The notes under the pieces: generated by a model
What the model saw: only the letters and a program-made list of their open reading frames with translations
Databases searched by the model: none
What the model was told of the DNA's origin: nothing
Source of the DNA: Scytonema hofmannii PCC 7110
GTDB taxonomy: Bacteria; Cyanobacteriota; Cyanobacteriia; Cyanobacteriales; Nostocaceae
DNA: 64,000 nucleotides
NCBI RefSeq assembly: GCF_000346485.2
Contig: NZ_KQ976354.1
Span: 4,856,436 to 4,920,435, forward strand
Direction: 5' to 3'
Translations under genes and position numbers: made by a program
Part shown: positions 45,616 to 54,164 of the stretch, in pieces
Position numbering within the stretch: the first letter of the stretch is position 1
Layout of the letters: the number at the start of each line of letters is the position of its first letter

Positions 45616-46184
45616 GAGCATTTCTTATAAATTATTGATTCACGAGAAATCAAGGATGCTATCAGGGCATATGGGGGATAGTGTAGTTGTTGTTTGCGTT
45701 TACATACTTATAATAATTTGGGTATTGCATAAAACAATTATGAAAAAATCATGAGAAAAACCTTATGTTTTTCCTTCTTCCTTCTTTCCTCTTCCTTCTT
45801 CCTTATTTCGGTCAAAATTACCAGTTAAAAAAATAGAAAAAACAGTACTCAGTGTATCTAGGTACTGTTTTTGACAAATCGTATGGTAGAGAAAGGAAAA
45901 CCCTTCTTTTACAAATCTCAATATAAAATATGCGTATGAAAAGAAAATGAACAAGCAATGAGGAAATTTTCATTTGTCGAAATAAAAAAGTGAAGCATTC
46001 CCCAAGCATTCCCTGCTGAGAAAAAAGTGAAACTATTCCGGGTTACTAGACTATGATAGTTGTAGGTGGGGAATGTGGGAGAAAAGTGAAACCACTAATG
46101 TCTCAACAATATTTTAATCTAACAGGTGAAAAAAATGCGCCTGATATAGCAATCCTATTTGATTTGTGAAAATTCACAGTGTTC

Positions 46185-46217
46185 AGATCCTCAACTTCTT
46201 TGAGAAGTCGGGGATCT
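46185..46217. repeat. palindromic repeat (hairpin)
   Basis: 15-bp arms AGATCCTCAACTTCT / AGAAGTCGGGGATCT with two mismatches. It belongs to the same family as the palindrome at 20275-20307. Confidence 0.8.
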
Positions 46218-46257
46218 AACTTTTCAGTCAATGATTTGTAAGAAATTGCCCCAGACA

Positions 46258-46286
46258 AAACCCGCTTTCTAAAATAAAGCGGGTTT
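46258..46286 (-). terminator. terminator of peptide gene 2
   Basis: 11-bp perfect arms AAACCCGCTTT / AAAGCGGGTTT, about 68 bp beyond the minus-strand stop. The arms contain the same CCCGCTTT as the terminator of peptide gene 1. Confidence 0.75.
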
Positions 46287-46353
46287 GATATTGGCTTACT
46301 TATCCAAAGTGTACTACCTCACTCTGATTTGTAAGAACTTGAGTGAAAAGCAC

Positions 46354-46587
46354 TTATGCCATGCCTATGCTTCTTGGCAAACCCTCAGTCACATATAGCT
46401 GAGCACTGGAAGCTGCACTACTTACAGTATCCAATGCAAAACCACTAACACCGAAAGCAAAGCCGAAAATATCAACCGGAAGGGGCGGTAAGAGTCCACC
46501 CTTTGTGGCATCAATCTCAGCATTTGTTAACTCTTTGATAGAGGCAGTATCAGCAGTCTGTAGTTGAGAAATTGTAATCTTAGCCAT
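46354..46587 (-). CDS. double-glycine leader peptide precursor 2
   Basis: A 77-residue protein with leader MAKITISQLQTADTASIKEL + TNAEIDATKGG, about 80% identical to that of precursor 1. The core of about 46 residues is different: LLPPLPVDIFGFAFGVSGFALDTVSSAASSAQLYV-type, glycine/alanine/serine-rich and hydrophobic, ending TEGLPRSIGMA. The extreme C-terminus (G-L/V-hydrophobic-x-S-hydrophobic-G) resembles that of precursor 1, so the middle is the variable part. The 5' flank (GGAGTACATTTCAAC before ATG) and 3' flank are also shared. The likely fate is cleavage after GG and export (inference). Confidence 0.75.
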   Translation of the reverse strand: MAKITISQLQTADTASIKELTNAEIDATKGGLLPPLPVDIFGFAFGVSGFALDTVSSAASSAQLYVTEGLPRSIGMA

Positions 46588-46835
46588 GTTGAAATGTACT
46601 CCAAGCTTTGGTTATTTTTCTTTGGGATTTGATAAATGTCTTTTCTCGTCCCATTCCTCTAATCTGTTACTGACTCTTTAATTCCGGGTCTTCGATCATT
46701 TCATAATGGAAAAAAATCCCTTAGTTACATGAAACAATAATGAAAAAAAATGAGAAAAACTTCATGATATGCCTACCATAGCTTTAGAAGAACCGCACTC
46801 ACTTATCTGCGTCCATCAGCGTTCATCTGCGGTTC

Positions 46836-49800
46836 TTAAAACCGCGTTTCATACTCCACTTCCAATCGACTTTCATCTTCCAAATCCGTTGAACCTCGCA
46901 CGAGAGTATTGTCATTCACCCGGTAAAGCACGTTGTAACGGAAAGGCTCATTAGTTAAGAAAACCCTAGATAGCGAAACAGAGAACCCTCTACTAATATC
47001 AAAGACACCTTCCGCAGCCAAACCCAACACAGAAGGCTTCGATGCTTCATTACCAATATTTGTAGGAAATATACGAAATTCACTAAATCCGATCGCTTGT
47101 CCTAACGCACTAATACTTCCTTGCAGTCCCCCCAACACCGTAGAACCCGCAAAGGTCGCAATTCCCAACGCAGTATCTGATTGACCCAATGTATTAATAA
47201 TCGAGCCACCTAATAATGCAATAATTTCTGGTTCGCTGCGACGGGGTTCGCTCGTTAATACCAAATTATCAGATAATTGACTGGCTGGTCCTTCAACTCT
47301 CGCTTGAACGCGTACTGTTCTTAAAGTCCCAATACTTGTTGAAGGAACGTCACTAATCTCCGAAGAAATGAGAGGAGAAGTCAAAATTCTGCTTCCACGG
47401 GCTTCCGGTACAAAAGCAATCATCCGGACATCTAGAATCGGGTCTAGTTCCCGACTGGGAATAAACTGTGCTGTGTGTTCGTAACCCCGCAGTAAAGTAA
47501 ACTGAGTTGTAAATAAATTAACCTGCCCACCTGTGAGACTAATGGTTCCTTCAGGTACGGGTTTTGCTAAAGTGCCATTGATAGTCAGGTCTCCCTTGGC
47601 AACAAAGCTCAGTATCGATTGCGTTGGGTCTGCTACAGAAGGTATAAAACTACCAAAAAGGGGTTGCGTGGTGACACGAACATCATCGCCTAAAACCAGT
47701 CGTAAATTTGTAAACTCGATAGGAGAATCGGTAAGTGCGGGCGCAGCACGACCTGATGAACCACCTGTATTTTGGGCTGTTGTAGCGGCTGAGACTGCAT
47801 TACCTTTTGTACGACCACCTTGTGGAGTGTCCGTCGCTTCTTGTTGTCCTATCCTGACTTGACCATCACTTAAAAGAATTTCACCACTGATGTCGGGGTT
47901 CAATACAGTTCCCCCAATGACAGCCTCACCACTGACACCACCTTGATACAGATTCTGAACACTCACATCAAGATTTTCCAGAGATACTTTGAGGGGATTT
48001 GTTGCTGCTTGCTGTTCAGCTTGTTGGCTTGCAAAGATGGGAATAATTCCCTCAGCCGTCAAACTACCTTGATTGTATTGCCCTTGAATGCCTTGGACAT
48101 CTACCCTATTCCCGTTAAATTCTAGTGTTCCCGTCACACCAGTTAATGGATCTTGTAGAACTTGTGCTTGAAAAGTTGCATTATTAACTGTGGCAGTTCC
48201 TGTAATAGTTGGTTGGGTTAAAGTACCCCCAATCTCTACGTTGACTTGTCCTTGACCGTCTACCCAAGTGACTAGATCGGTAAATACGTTTAACAGCGCT
48301 AATCCTCCATCTTGAACGTTAGCCGTGACGTTAATGAGGTCGCTCTCTGGTTGTACGGAAGCAAAAGGCAAAGGAACAGGTACGCTACCTTGCGCTTCAA
48401 GGGGTTGCGTTCCTGTAATCAATAGGCTACTGGCAAAATTCAAACGCGCATTGTCATAGTTGAAGTTGAGTTGTCCTGTTTGCACTGGTTGCTGGTTTAA
48501 AGTTGCATTTTCTAATGTCACTTCTCCTATAGCACTGGGGTCTTTTAAACTACCTGCAAGAGTTGCGATCGCATCCACTTGACCCGTAACATCTATGGGA
48601 AACCTTTCTATAAAAGGTTGCAATAAAGATATTGGGAAATCAGCAACACGCAGTTGTCCCGATAGTTCTTCAGTTCCTAACTGTCCTGTAAATGCCAGCA
48701 GACCTTCACCCAAATCTACGCGTACTGGTATCAATGTCACGATTCCATCTGCAAACGTGCCTTGGGCAATAACTTCTTCTAATTTATACTCTCCCCATTG
48801 CCAGTTAGCACCTTGAAAATTGAAACTAGCGTTCAATCCCGACTGTAAGGAACCAGCAACCTCAATTTGTCCGTTCAAAGCACCTTGTAATTCTGCAAGC
48901 GTGGGCAAAGTTTGAGTTTCCTGACGCTGTTGTTGTTCTTTTGCAAGCATTGCTTCAATTTCCGCAAAACGGCGTAATTGCGTTAACAAATCTGCGTCAG
49001 GTAAACTCACAGGTGTTGTTTGAAGAACTTCCGCCCCTGCTAATTCGGGAATTTCCACTCCAGAAGCAAAGTCTTGGAAATCAAAAATATTAGCTGCTTG
49101 TAAGACTCTTTGGATATTCAGTTGCTCAAAATTAGCTTGAGCTTGGAATTGGGGATTATTACCAGTTTCTACATTACCACTCACTGCGATCGCACTGTCA
49201 CCAATCCGCAACTGTCCGTTGTTTAAAGATGCACTCCCATTGGCATAACTAATACTTCCTTCAAACGAATCTGCTGCAACTCTACCAGCTTGAGGTTTAG
49301 CGATCGCCACGTCTCCTACAACAGCAAACTCCTCTAAGTTAACTGCTAAATCTCCAGATATCTCCCCAGATAGGGGTTTTAAATTTAAATTGTTGTCAGG
49401 TGCAAAACCTTCCAAAAGAGCCACGGGAAAACTTTGGACGTTAAGGAGGAGATTGTCTCCTTCCGTTCTCCCTGTTGCGACAGCGTTATCTAAACGAACA
49501 AGAAATGACACTGGGCGATAATTTGAATTCAAACTAACAGCAATTCGATCTTGCTGACCCGCAAGTTGTAGTTCTCCACCTTCTCCTCCCTGAAAATTGA
49601 CTCTTCCAGTTAATACGGGGTCGAACGCCACACGATTCACCTTCAAACCCCGCAACTGAATATTTCCTTGAGCATTGGGAGTCTCTGGAGTACCCCTCAC
49701 TTGTCCTCGAAAATCCAACAACCCTGCTAGCGCCACATTACCGGGAAGGTTTACAGGAATTTGTTGTAAGTTATAACCCCGTGCAAGCACATCCAGATTA

Positions 49801-52388
49801 AACCCAGAGACTTGAGGCGTTCCCTCTGACGGTAATTGAAGAGCTATTATACCAGATGCACTCAGTCCGGGAGCAGTTGCGCGTTCGATCGCAATTTGTT
49901 GTCCGTTCCATTGAACTTGCGCTGTCAGTGGTTTTTCGAGAACAGCTAATTGAGAAAACTGTACTTGACCTGCGGCGCGAATATCTGCGAGTTGAAAAGA
50001 CTGCGTTGTTCCTGCAACTCGTAGATTGGAACCGAGCCGTCCTTTTAGCTGTTCGGAAAATTGATTGAGTTGAACTTGAGTTGCATTTGCCACCGCTTGC
50101 CAACGCCCGTTGTTGAGGCTAATATTTCTAACATTAACCGTACCTCCTGCAACATTACGCAAAGTTGCTTGTCCCGTCGCTTGAATAGTTTCGGGTTGGA
50201 AAGATGCAGTTGTTCCCGCCAAGTTTAACTGACTGCTTAAAACTCCTCGTTGAACTTGCTGTGGGACTTGAGCAAAACGGCGCAATTGAATTCCTTGTGC
50301 ATCAACAAATGCTTGCCAACGACCTTGTGTCAGCTGACCTCTTGCTCTGATTGTACTGCCAGCTATGTTGGCTATAGCATCTCGAAGGAGAATATTTTCT
50401 CCCTGTTGGGAGATGACAGCTTGACCAATTGTGGGATAAGTGGCGGTTGGTGCTTGGATTTGGGCGAGGGCTTGTAAGTTACCCAGAGTTCCAGTCACTT
50501 TGGCATCTGCGGAAACATTGCCAATGGTAATCTCTGGTGAAGTGTTGTAAGCTTTAGCAATGGCGTCTCCTGGAAGATTGTTTGCTTCCACGTTCAATAA
50601 GACTCTACCTTGGGGTGCTAGTTGAACTTGACCGTTGGCTGCGATTTGTCCTCCCACTTCTGGTGTTGCTAGAACTTTGGAAACATTGACTGATAAGGGT
50701 TGACCGAGAGTACCCGTGACTGTGGCATTAGCAGAAATACCACCAATGTTGATGGGAACTGATAAACCGTAACCTTGTGCGATCGCATTTCCTGACAAAC
50801 CTTGTGCTTGAATATTTAACGCTACGTTCCCTTGAGGAATCAGTTGAATTTGACCATCAGCATTAATTTTCCCTCCTGCGGCTGGAGTCGCCTGAATGTT
50901 GGATAAGTTAACAGTCAGGGGGGGTTGTTTGTCCAAGGAACCAGTCACTTGGGCATTTCCCGAAACATTGCCTACAGTAATGGGAGTTGTAAAACCGTAA
51001 GCCTTTGCGATCGCATCTGCTGAAATACCTTCTGCTTGTAGGTTAACCTTGACATCACTCGCCTTTCCAAGTTTTACTTCACCTTTCCCCACAATTTGTC
51101 CCCCTGCAGCAGGAACCAATCGCAAGTTAGAAATGTTAAGTTGAGAAGCTGCTTCTGATATACTCAGTTGGAAGCCAGTTGCGATCGCATTAAACAGCAC
51201 GCGATCGACCGTTACTGGTTTTATAGCACTCGCCGTTCCACTCAGGGTTGGTTGTTTGATAGGTCCAGTCAACTGAATGTTGGCTTGAAAATCTCCAGCA
51301 ACAGGAACTGGTAAGCTAGTATTGAGGGTATCTAAAGCATTTTTGGCACTGACTGACTTAACTTGCGCCGCAACGTTAAATCCTTTTTGGAGATCGACGG
51401 TTCCATTTGCTACCAAGGGCGCTTTGCCATAGTTTGCTGTCAGCTTCTCCAAAGAAATCTGTTCTCCCTGAAATGTCAATCTCCCAGTCGCATTAGTAAA
51501 CTTTTGGGGAACGTTTTGAATTTTGGCTGTCACTTGATAAACGTTAGCTGTTCCTGTTACAGAAATTTCTGGAGATGACTGTTGTAATTGAACTGTCAAG
51601 TCACCATCCACACGACCTGCTTGTAAAACAGTTGGCAACTCAATTAATCTGCTCAAGTCAGTTGCTTGAAAATTCTGGGCTTTTACCTTCAGGTTAGTTT
51701 GTAGCGATTTTATTTGAGTTGTTCCATCTAGTTGAACCGTACCTCCCCTGGTAGGCTGAGCACTCACTTCATAATTAACAAGTTGATTTTGAGACTGAAT
51801 TCGAGCTATGCCATTGACTCGGTCTAGCGTTACTGAACCCTTAGGTTTGATCGCTCTAGGTGTTGGGTCTAAGACGACATCACCATCTTGAATCCGAAGT
51901 GTTTCCAAGTCAGTTTGAATAAAACCGCTTCCTTCCCCGGCTTTTAGTTGAGTTGTTACCCAGTTTGCCTGCTTGTCCTGTTGGATGTAAACATCAGGTT
52001 GAATCAGCGTCACATTAAGGCTCAGTGTTCGCGTAAACAGGAGTCGTAGGGGAGAAAAATCGACTTCTACAGCTTTTGCTGCTACTCTGTCCGGATCTGT
52101 AGAAGTTGCTGGTACTGATAGCGCACCAAATCTTAGACTAGTTAGGGAAAAACGCTCTACTTTCCCTATTTGTATGGGTCTTCCCAACAATTGTTCGAGA
52201 TTCGTTTGAACCAGAGGCGCTAATTCTTGGTAGACGAAGTTCCTTACCCACCAAGCACCTGTACCAATTCCAATCAGCAGAATGACACCTAGTACAAGAC
52301 CAGTACGCCCTAATAAAAGGAAGCCCAAACGAGGATTGCGAGGGCTAGAAGGCTCCTGTTCATTTTCTGAATTGGGAGGACGCGTCAT
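46836..52388 (-). CDS. TamB-like translocation/assembly module protein (DUF490)
   Basis: A 1850-residue protein. One membrane segment near the N-terminus (about 25-48, LLLGRTGLVLGVILLIGIGTGAWWV) anchors a huge periplasmic beta-rich chain. The C-terminal 400 or so residues are the TamB/DUF490 domain (FTNLRLVLGDDVRV..., LTGGQVNLFTTQFTLLRG, EFRIFPTN, ending RLEVEYETRF). Residues about 430-680 contain repeated units of about 75 residues (AAGGKINADGQIQL, GNAIAQGYG, INIGGISANATVTG). In proteobacteria TamB bridges inner and outer membrane in outer-membrane biogenesis and lipid transport. Cyanobacterial homologues also relate to the chloroplast TIC236 protein. Full length and intact. Confidence 0.92.
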   Translation of the reverse strand: MTRPPNSENEQEPSSPRNPRLGFLLLGRTGLVLGVILLIGIGTGAWWVRNFVYQELAPLVQTNLEQLLGRPIQIGKVERFSLTSLRFGALSVPATSTDPDRVAAKAVEVDFSPLRLLFTRTLSLNVTLIQPDVYIQQDKQANWVTTQLKAGEGSGFIQTDLETLRIQDGDVVLDPTPRAIKPKGSVTLDRVNGIARIQSQNQLVNYEVSAQPTRGGTVQLDGTTQIKSLQTNLKVKAQNFQATDLSRLIELPTVLQAGRVDGDLTVQLQQSSPEISVTGTANVYQVTAKIQNVPQKFTNATGRLTFQGEQISLEKLTANYGKAPLVANGTVDLQKGFNVAAQVKSVSAKNALDTLNTSLPVPVAGDFQANIQLTGPIKQPTLSGTASAIKPVTVDRVLFNAIATGFQLSISEAASQLNISNLRLVPAAGGQIVGKGEVKLGKASDVKVNLQAEGISADAIAKAYGFTTPITVGNVSGNAQVTGSLDKQPPLTVNLSNIQATPAAGGKINADGQIQLIPQGNVALNIQAQGLSGNAIAQGYGLSVPINIGGISANATVTGTLGQPLSVNVSKVLATPEVGGQIAANGQVQLAPQGRVLLNVEANNLPGDAIAKAYNTSPEITIGNVSADAKVTGTLGNLQALAQIQAPTATYPTIGQAVISQQGENILLRDAIANIAGSTIRARGQLTQGRWQAFVDAQGIQLRRFAQVPQQVQRGVLSSQLNLAGTTASFQPETIQATGQATLRNVAGGTVNVRNISLNNGRWQAVANATQVQLNQFSEQLKGRLGSNLRVAGTTQSFQLADIRAAGQVQFSQLAVLEKPLTAQVQWNGQQIAIERATAPGLSASGIIALQLPSEGTPQVSGFNLDVLARGYNLQQIPVNLPGNVALAGLLDFRGQVRGTPETPNAQGNIQLRGLKVNRVAFDPVLTGRVNFQGGEGGELQLAGQQDRIAVSLNSNYRPVSFLVRLDNAVATGRTEGDNLLLNVQSFPVALLEGFAPDNNLNLKPLSGEISGDLAVNLEEFAVVGDVAIAKPQAGRVAADSFEGSISYANGSASLNNGQLRIGDSAIAVSGNVETGNNPQFQAQANFEQLNIQRVLQAANIFDFQDFASGVEIPELAGAEVLQTTPVSLPDADLLTQLRRFAEIEAMLAKEQQQRQETQTLPTLAELQGALNGQIEVAGSLQSGLNASFNFQGANWQWGEYKLEEVIAQGTFADGIVTLIPVRVDLGEGLLAFTGQLGTEELSGQLRVADFPISLLQPFIERFPIDVTGQVDAIATLAGSLKDPSAIGEVTLENATLNQQPVQTGQLNFNYDNARLNFASSLLITGTQPLEAQGSVPVPLPFASVQPESDLINVTANVQDGGLALLNVFTDLVTWVDGQGQVNVEIGGTLTQPTITGTATVNNATFQAQVLQDPLTGVTGTLEFNGNRVDVQGIQGQYNQGSLTAEGIIPIFASQQAEQQAATNPLKVSLENLDVSVQNLYQGGVSGEAVIGGTVLNPDISGEILLSDGQVRIGQQEATDTPQGGRTKGNAVSAATTAQNTGGSSGRAAPALTDSPIEFTNLRLVLGDDVRVTTQPLFGSFIPSVADPTQSILSFVAKGDLTINGTLAKPVPEGTISLTGGQVNLFTTQFTLLRGYEHTAQFIPSRELDPILDVRMIAFVPEARGSRILTSPLISSEISDVPSTSIGTLRTVRVQARVEGPASQLSDNLVLTSEPRRSEPEIIALLGGSIINTLGQSDTALGIATFAGSTVLGGLQGSISALGQAIGFSEFRIFPTNIGNEASKPSVLGLAAEGVFDISRGFSVSLSRVFLTNEPFRYNVLYRVNDNTLVRGSTDLEDESRLEVEYETRF

Positions 52389-52613
52389 AAGCCTTTACCA
52401 GAATCGTTTGCTGAATTTATTGACTATTCTCTATGATTTCATAAAAGTACATACTTTGGTTGACTGTTTTGTTTTTTATAGTGAGTGCGAATACACCACG
52501 CGCTCTACAAATATAGCGGGAAGCGAAGTTAAATAGATATCTATCCTGTAAAGAAATAAGAGAAAATACTACTATTGAAGTAGCTGCTCTCTATCTTAAG
52601 GTGAGGAATTGGT

Positions 52614-52787
52614 TCAACAATTTTTTGCTTCTTTCAATGCTGCTTGAACCATAAACTGATTCAAGGTAGCACCAGACAATTCTGCAAATCTTGTCAGAAT
52701 TTCTTGAACGCTCACAGGAATTCTTGCTGTTACCCGGACTGTATTCTCGTGCCTGTTAGGCATATGCAATAAAATACGATATTCCAT
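52614..52787 (-). CDS. ribbon-helix-helix (DUF1778-like) antitoxin, short
   Basis: A 57-residue frame, or 49 residues from the second Met (52763). From MPNRHENTVRVTARIPVSVQ it reads as the start of a ribbon-helix-helix DNA-binding domain (strand VRVTARIPV, then helices QEILTRFAELSG and TLNQFMVQAALKEA), like DUF1778/TacA-type antitoxins but without the usual C-terminal toxin-binding tail. It lies 36 bp downstream of the nucleotidyltransferase gene on the same strand and may be its partner. An AT-rich TATAAT-like stretch precedes the start. Confidence 0.6.
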   Translation of the reverse strand: MEYRILLHMPNRHENTVRVTARIPVSVQEILTRFAELSGATLNQFMVQAALKEAKNC

Positions 52788-52823
52788 AATTATAACTGAA
52801 CGGTGTCATTTTGGCACCATTGA

Positions 52824-53681
52824 TTATAAAATGCCAGCTTCAGTCAATGCTTGCTTCAACGCATCAAATATATTCAAACGCTCAGCCCATTCTGTCAAAT
52901 ATATGTAATTCAGATTTCCACTTTGTAACTTCAGTATTCCCAGCACATCGCGCCATTGCTTTTCCGAACGGCTTCCTCTTCCGCATAGAAACTTTTGTAA
53001 AATCAAGTCTTCTGGTGAAGCTATCCAAAATTGTTGCATTCCTTCTACGTCTAATAATATTCTGCGGGACATTTGAGAAATGGCAAATGGTGAGGAGTTA
53101 TCCATCACAATTAGATCGGCATTAGCGATCGTTTCCATGTGAGTGATGTTGAGAGTTTTTTCTCGTTCTTGCTTCATATCTTCTACCGCCCCCGCAGGAC
53201 AGTAATACCCAGCTACTTCTAGTGTCTGTACTAAAAGGTCAATCTGGCTGACTTGAATCTGAATAACCAAATCCAAATCTCTAGTAGAACGTGCTTCTCC
53301 GTGGATTGAGCTTGCAACGCCGCCACTAATATAGTAAGGAATGTTTATTGACTCAAGTAGTAGGTGAAGTGTACCTGCTAATGTAATAGAGTCTTGAATC
53401 CACATTGTTTCATCACTGCTTGTTGGCTTAAAATCAGGAGAAAATTTCTCTGCTAGGACAGCACGGGCAAAGAGTAGGCGGATTTTTTCAAGTTGAGCAT
53501 TCCGGTGTCGCCATTTAATTCCAGTTAAGCACAGTTTTTTCACCCCACGGTCATGGGTAGCGCACAATTCTATTCTTTGTTTAAGCGAAAGTTGCCGTAA
53601 CTTGTTAAAGAAGTAAACATCGGCTTCAACACTCGTATCTTTAGCTTGCGGTTGGTAACTTGGTTTGACAATGACCGTCAT
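52824..53681 (-). CDS. fusion of a small helical domain and a nucleotidyltransferase (AbiEii-like)
   Basis: A 285-residue protein in two parts. Residues about 20-95 (FFNKLRQLSLKQRIELCATHDRGVKKLCLTGIKWRHRNA) resemble a small helical protein often encoded separately just before nucleotidyltransferase genes. Residues about 100-285 form the nucleotidyltransferase fold: ISGGVASSIHGEARSTRDLDLVI holds the GG/S motif and the metal-binding DLD pair, and SPEDLILQKFLCG is the conserved later block of the AbiEii/AbiGii/MNT-like families. Some relatives are toxins that modify tRNA or other targets; activity here is inferred only. A short ribbon-helix-helix gene follows it. Confidence 0.75.
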   Translation of the reverse strand: MTVIVKPSYQPQAKDTSVEADVYFFNKLRQLSLKQRIELCATHDRGVKKLCLTGIKWRHRNAQLEKIRLLFARAVLAEKFSPDFKPTSSDETMWIQDSITLAGTLHLLLESINIPYYISGGVASSIHGEARSTRDLDLVIQIQVSQIDLLVQTLEVAGYYCPAGAVEDMKQEREKTLNITHMETIANADLIVMDNSSPFAISQMSRRILLDVEGMQQFWIASPEDLILQKFLCGRGSRSEKQWRDVLGILKLQSGNLNYIYLTEWAERLNIFDALKQALTEAGIL

Positions 53682-53727
53682 TGTTTGGTTTTTTCTGTAG
53701 TTTAATATATTTAAGGAGTAATCAACT

Positions 53728-53940
53728 ATGTCTTCAATTGAATTCTCACAAGAGATAGAAAACCGCCTTAACCATCTTGTTAAAGTAACAGGGCGCTGTA
53801 GCGCAGATTATCACCAAGCTATTTTGCAGTACATCGAAGACTTGGAAGATACTTATCTCGCCCTTGAGCGGTTACAAAACCCAGGTCGTCGTTGGACAAT
53901 GGAAGAAATCAGGAAGGGTAAAGACCTTGTGGACGATTGA
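53728..53940 (+). CDS. RelB/CopG-type antitoxin
   Basis: A 70-residue protein: MSSIEFSQEIENRLNHLVKVTGRCSADYHQAILQYIEDLEDTYLALERLQNPGRRWTMEEI. The first 45 residues form a ribbon-helix-helix domain, the rest a toxin-binding tail with the usual W-T-x-E-E ending. A good ribosome site (AAGGAGTAATCAACT) precedes the ATG. Its toxin gene starts inside its 3' end but is truncated. Confidence 0.85.
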   Translation: MSSIEFSQEIENRLNHLVKVTGRCSADYHQAILQYIEDLEDTYLALERLQNPGRRWTMEEIRKGKDLVDD

Positions 53941-54133
53941 ATGGGACGACGCCGCACGTAAGGAGTTGCGAAAGCTCGATTACACCGTGCAGGAACAGAT
54001 TTTGTCTTATCTTGAAAAGAGAATTGCAACAGAAGAAGATCCTCGACGTTTTGGCGAAGGACTGGAAGGGAGTAGGAACTCCAACCAAAAAATCATTTTA
54101 GCAGTTGCCTTTAATAGTATTATTGTACTATAA
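53927..54133 (+). pseudogene. RelE/ParE-type toxin, truncated by a repeat
   Basis: From the TTG at 53927 (behind AGGAAGGGTAAAGACC, overlapping the antitoxin by 14 bp) the frame reads WTIEWDDAARKELRKLDYTVQEQILSYLEKRIATEEDPRRFGEGL, the first half of a RelE/ParE toxin. It then runs into EGSRNSNQKIILAVAFNSIIVL, which is not RelE. The break coincides with a GGGAGTAGG heptamer-like sequence at 54068-54080. The catalytic C-terminal half (expected LxYRxGDYRxI and VGHRxxVY) is missing, so the toxin should be inactive. Confidence 0.8.
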
Positions 54134-54164
54134 AGAAAAACTAGTCATAAGGTGAGCAAATGTT

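Larger units (their letters stand above)
45514..46353. other. region between the two inverted peptide genes
   Basis: About 840 bp without a convincing gene. It holds both peptide-gene 3' flanks (45515-45556 and 46310-46353 are inverted copies), two terminator hairpins, a palindrome at 46185-46217, a short hairpin near 45838-45872 and repeats of AAAAGTGAA(A/G)C near 45990-46095. Another shared motif (ACAATTATGAAAAAATCATGAG at about 45735; ACAATAATGAAAAAAAATGAG at about 46730) is in direct orientation. Confidence 0.6.

Noticed and set aside
49798-50103. Frames of 100 or so codons inside tamB on both strands
   Set aside because: They are shadows of a long, clearly coding gene and have Ser/Arg/Thr-rich composition without family features.
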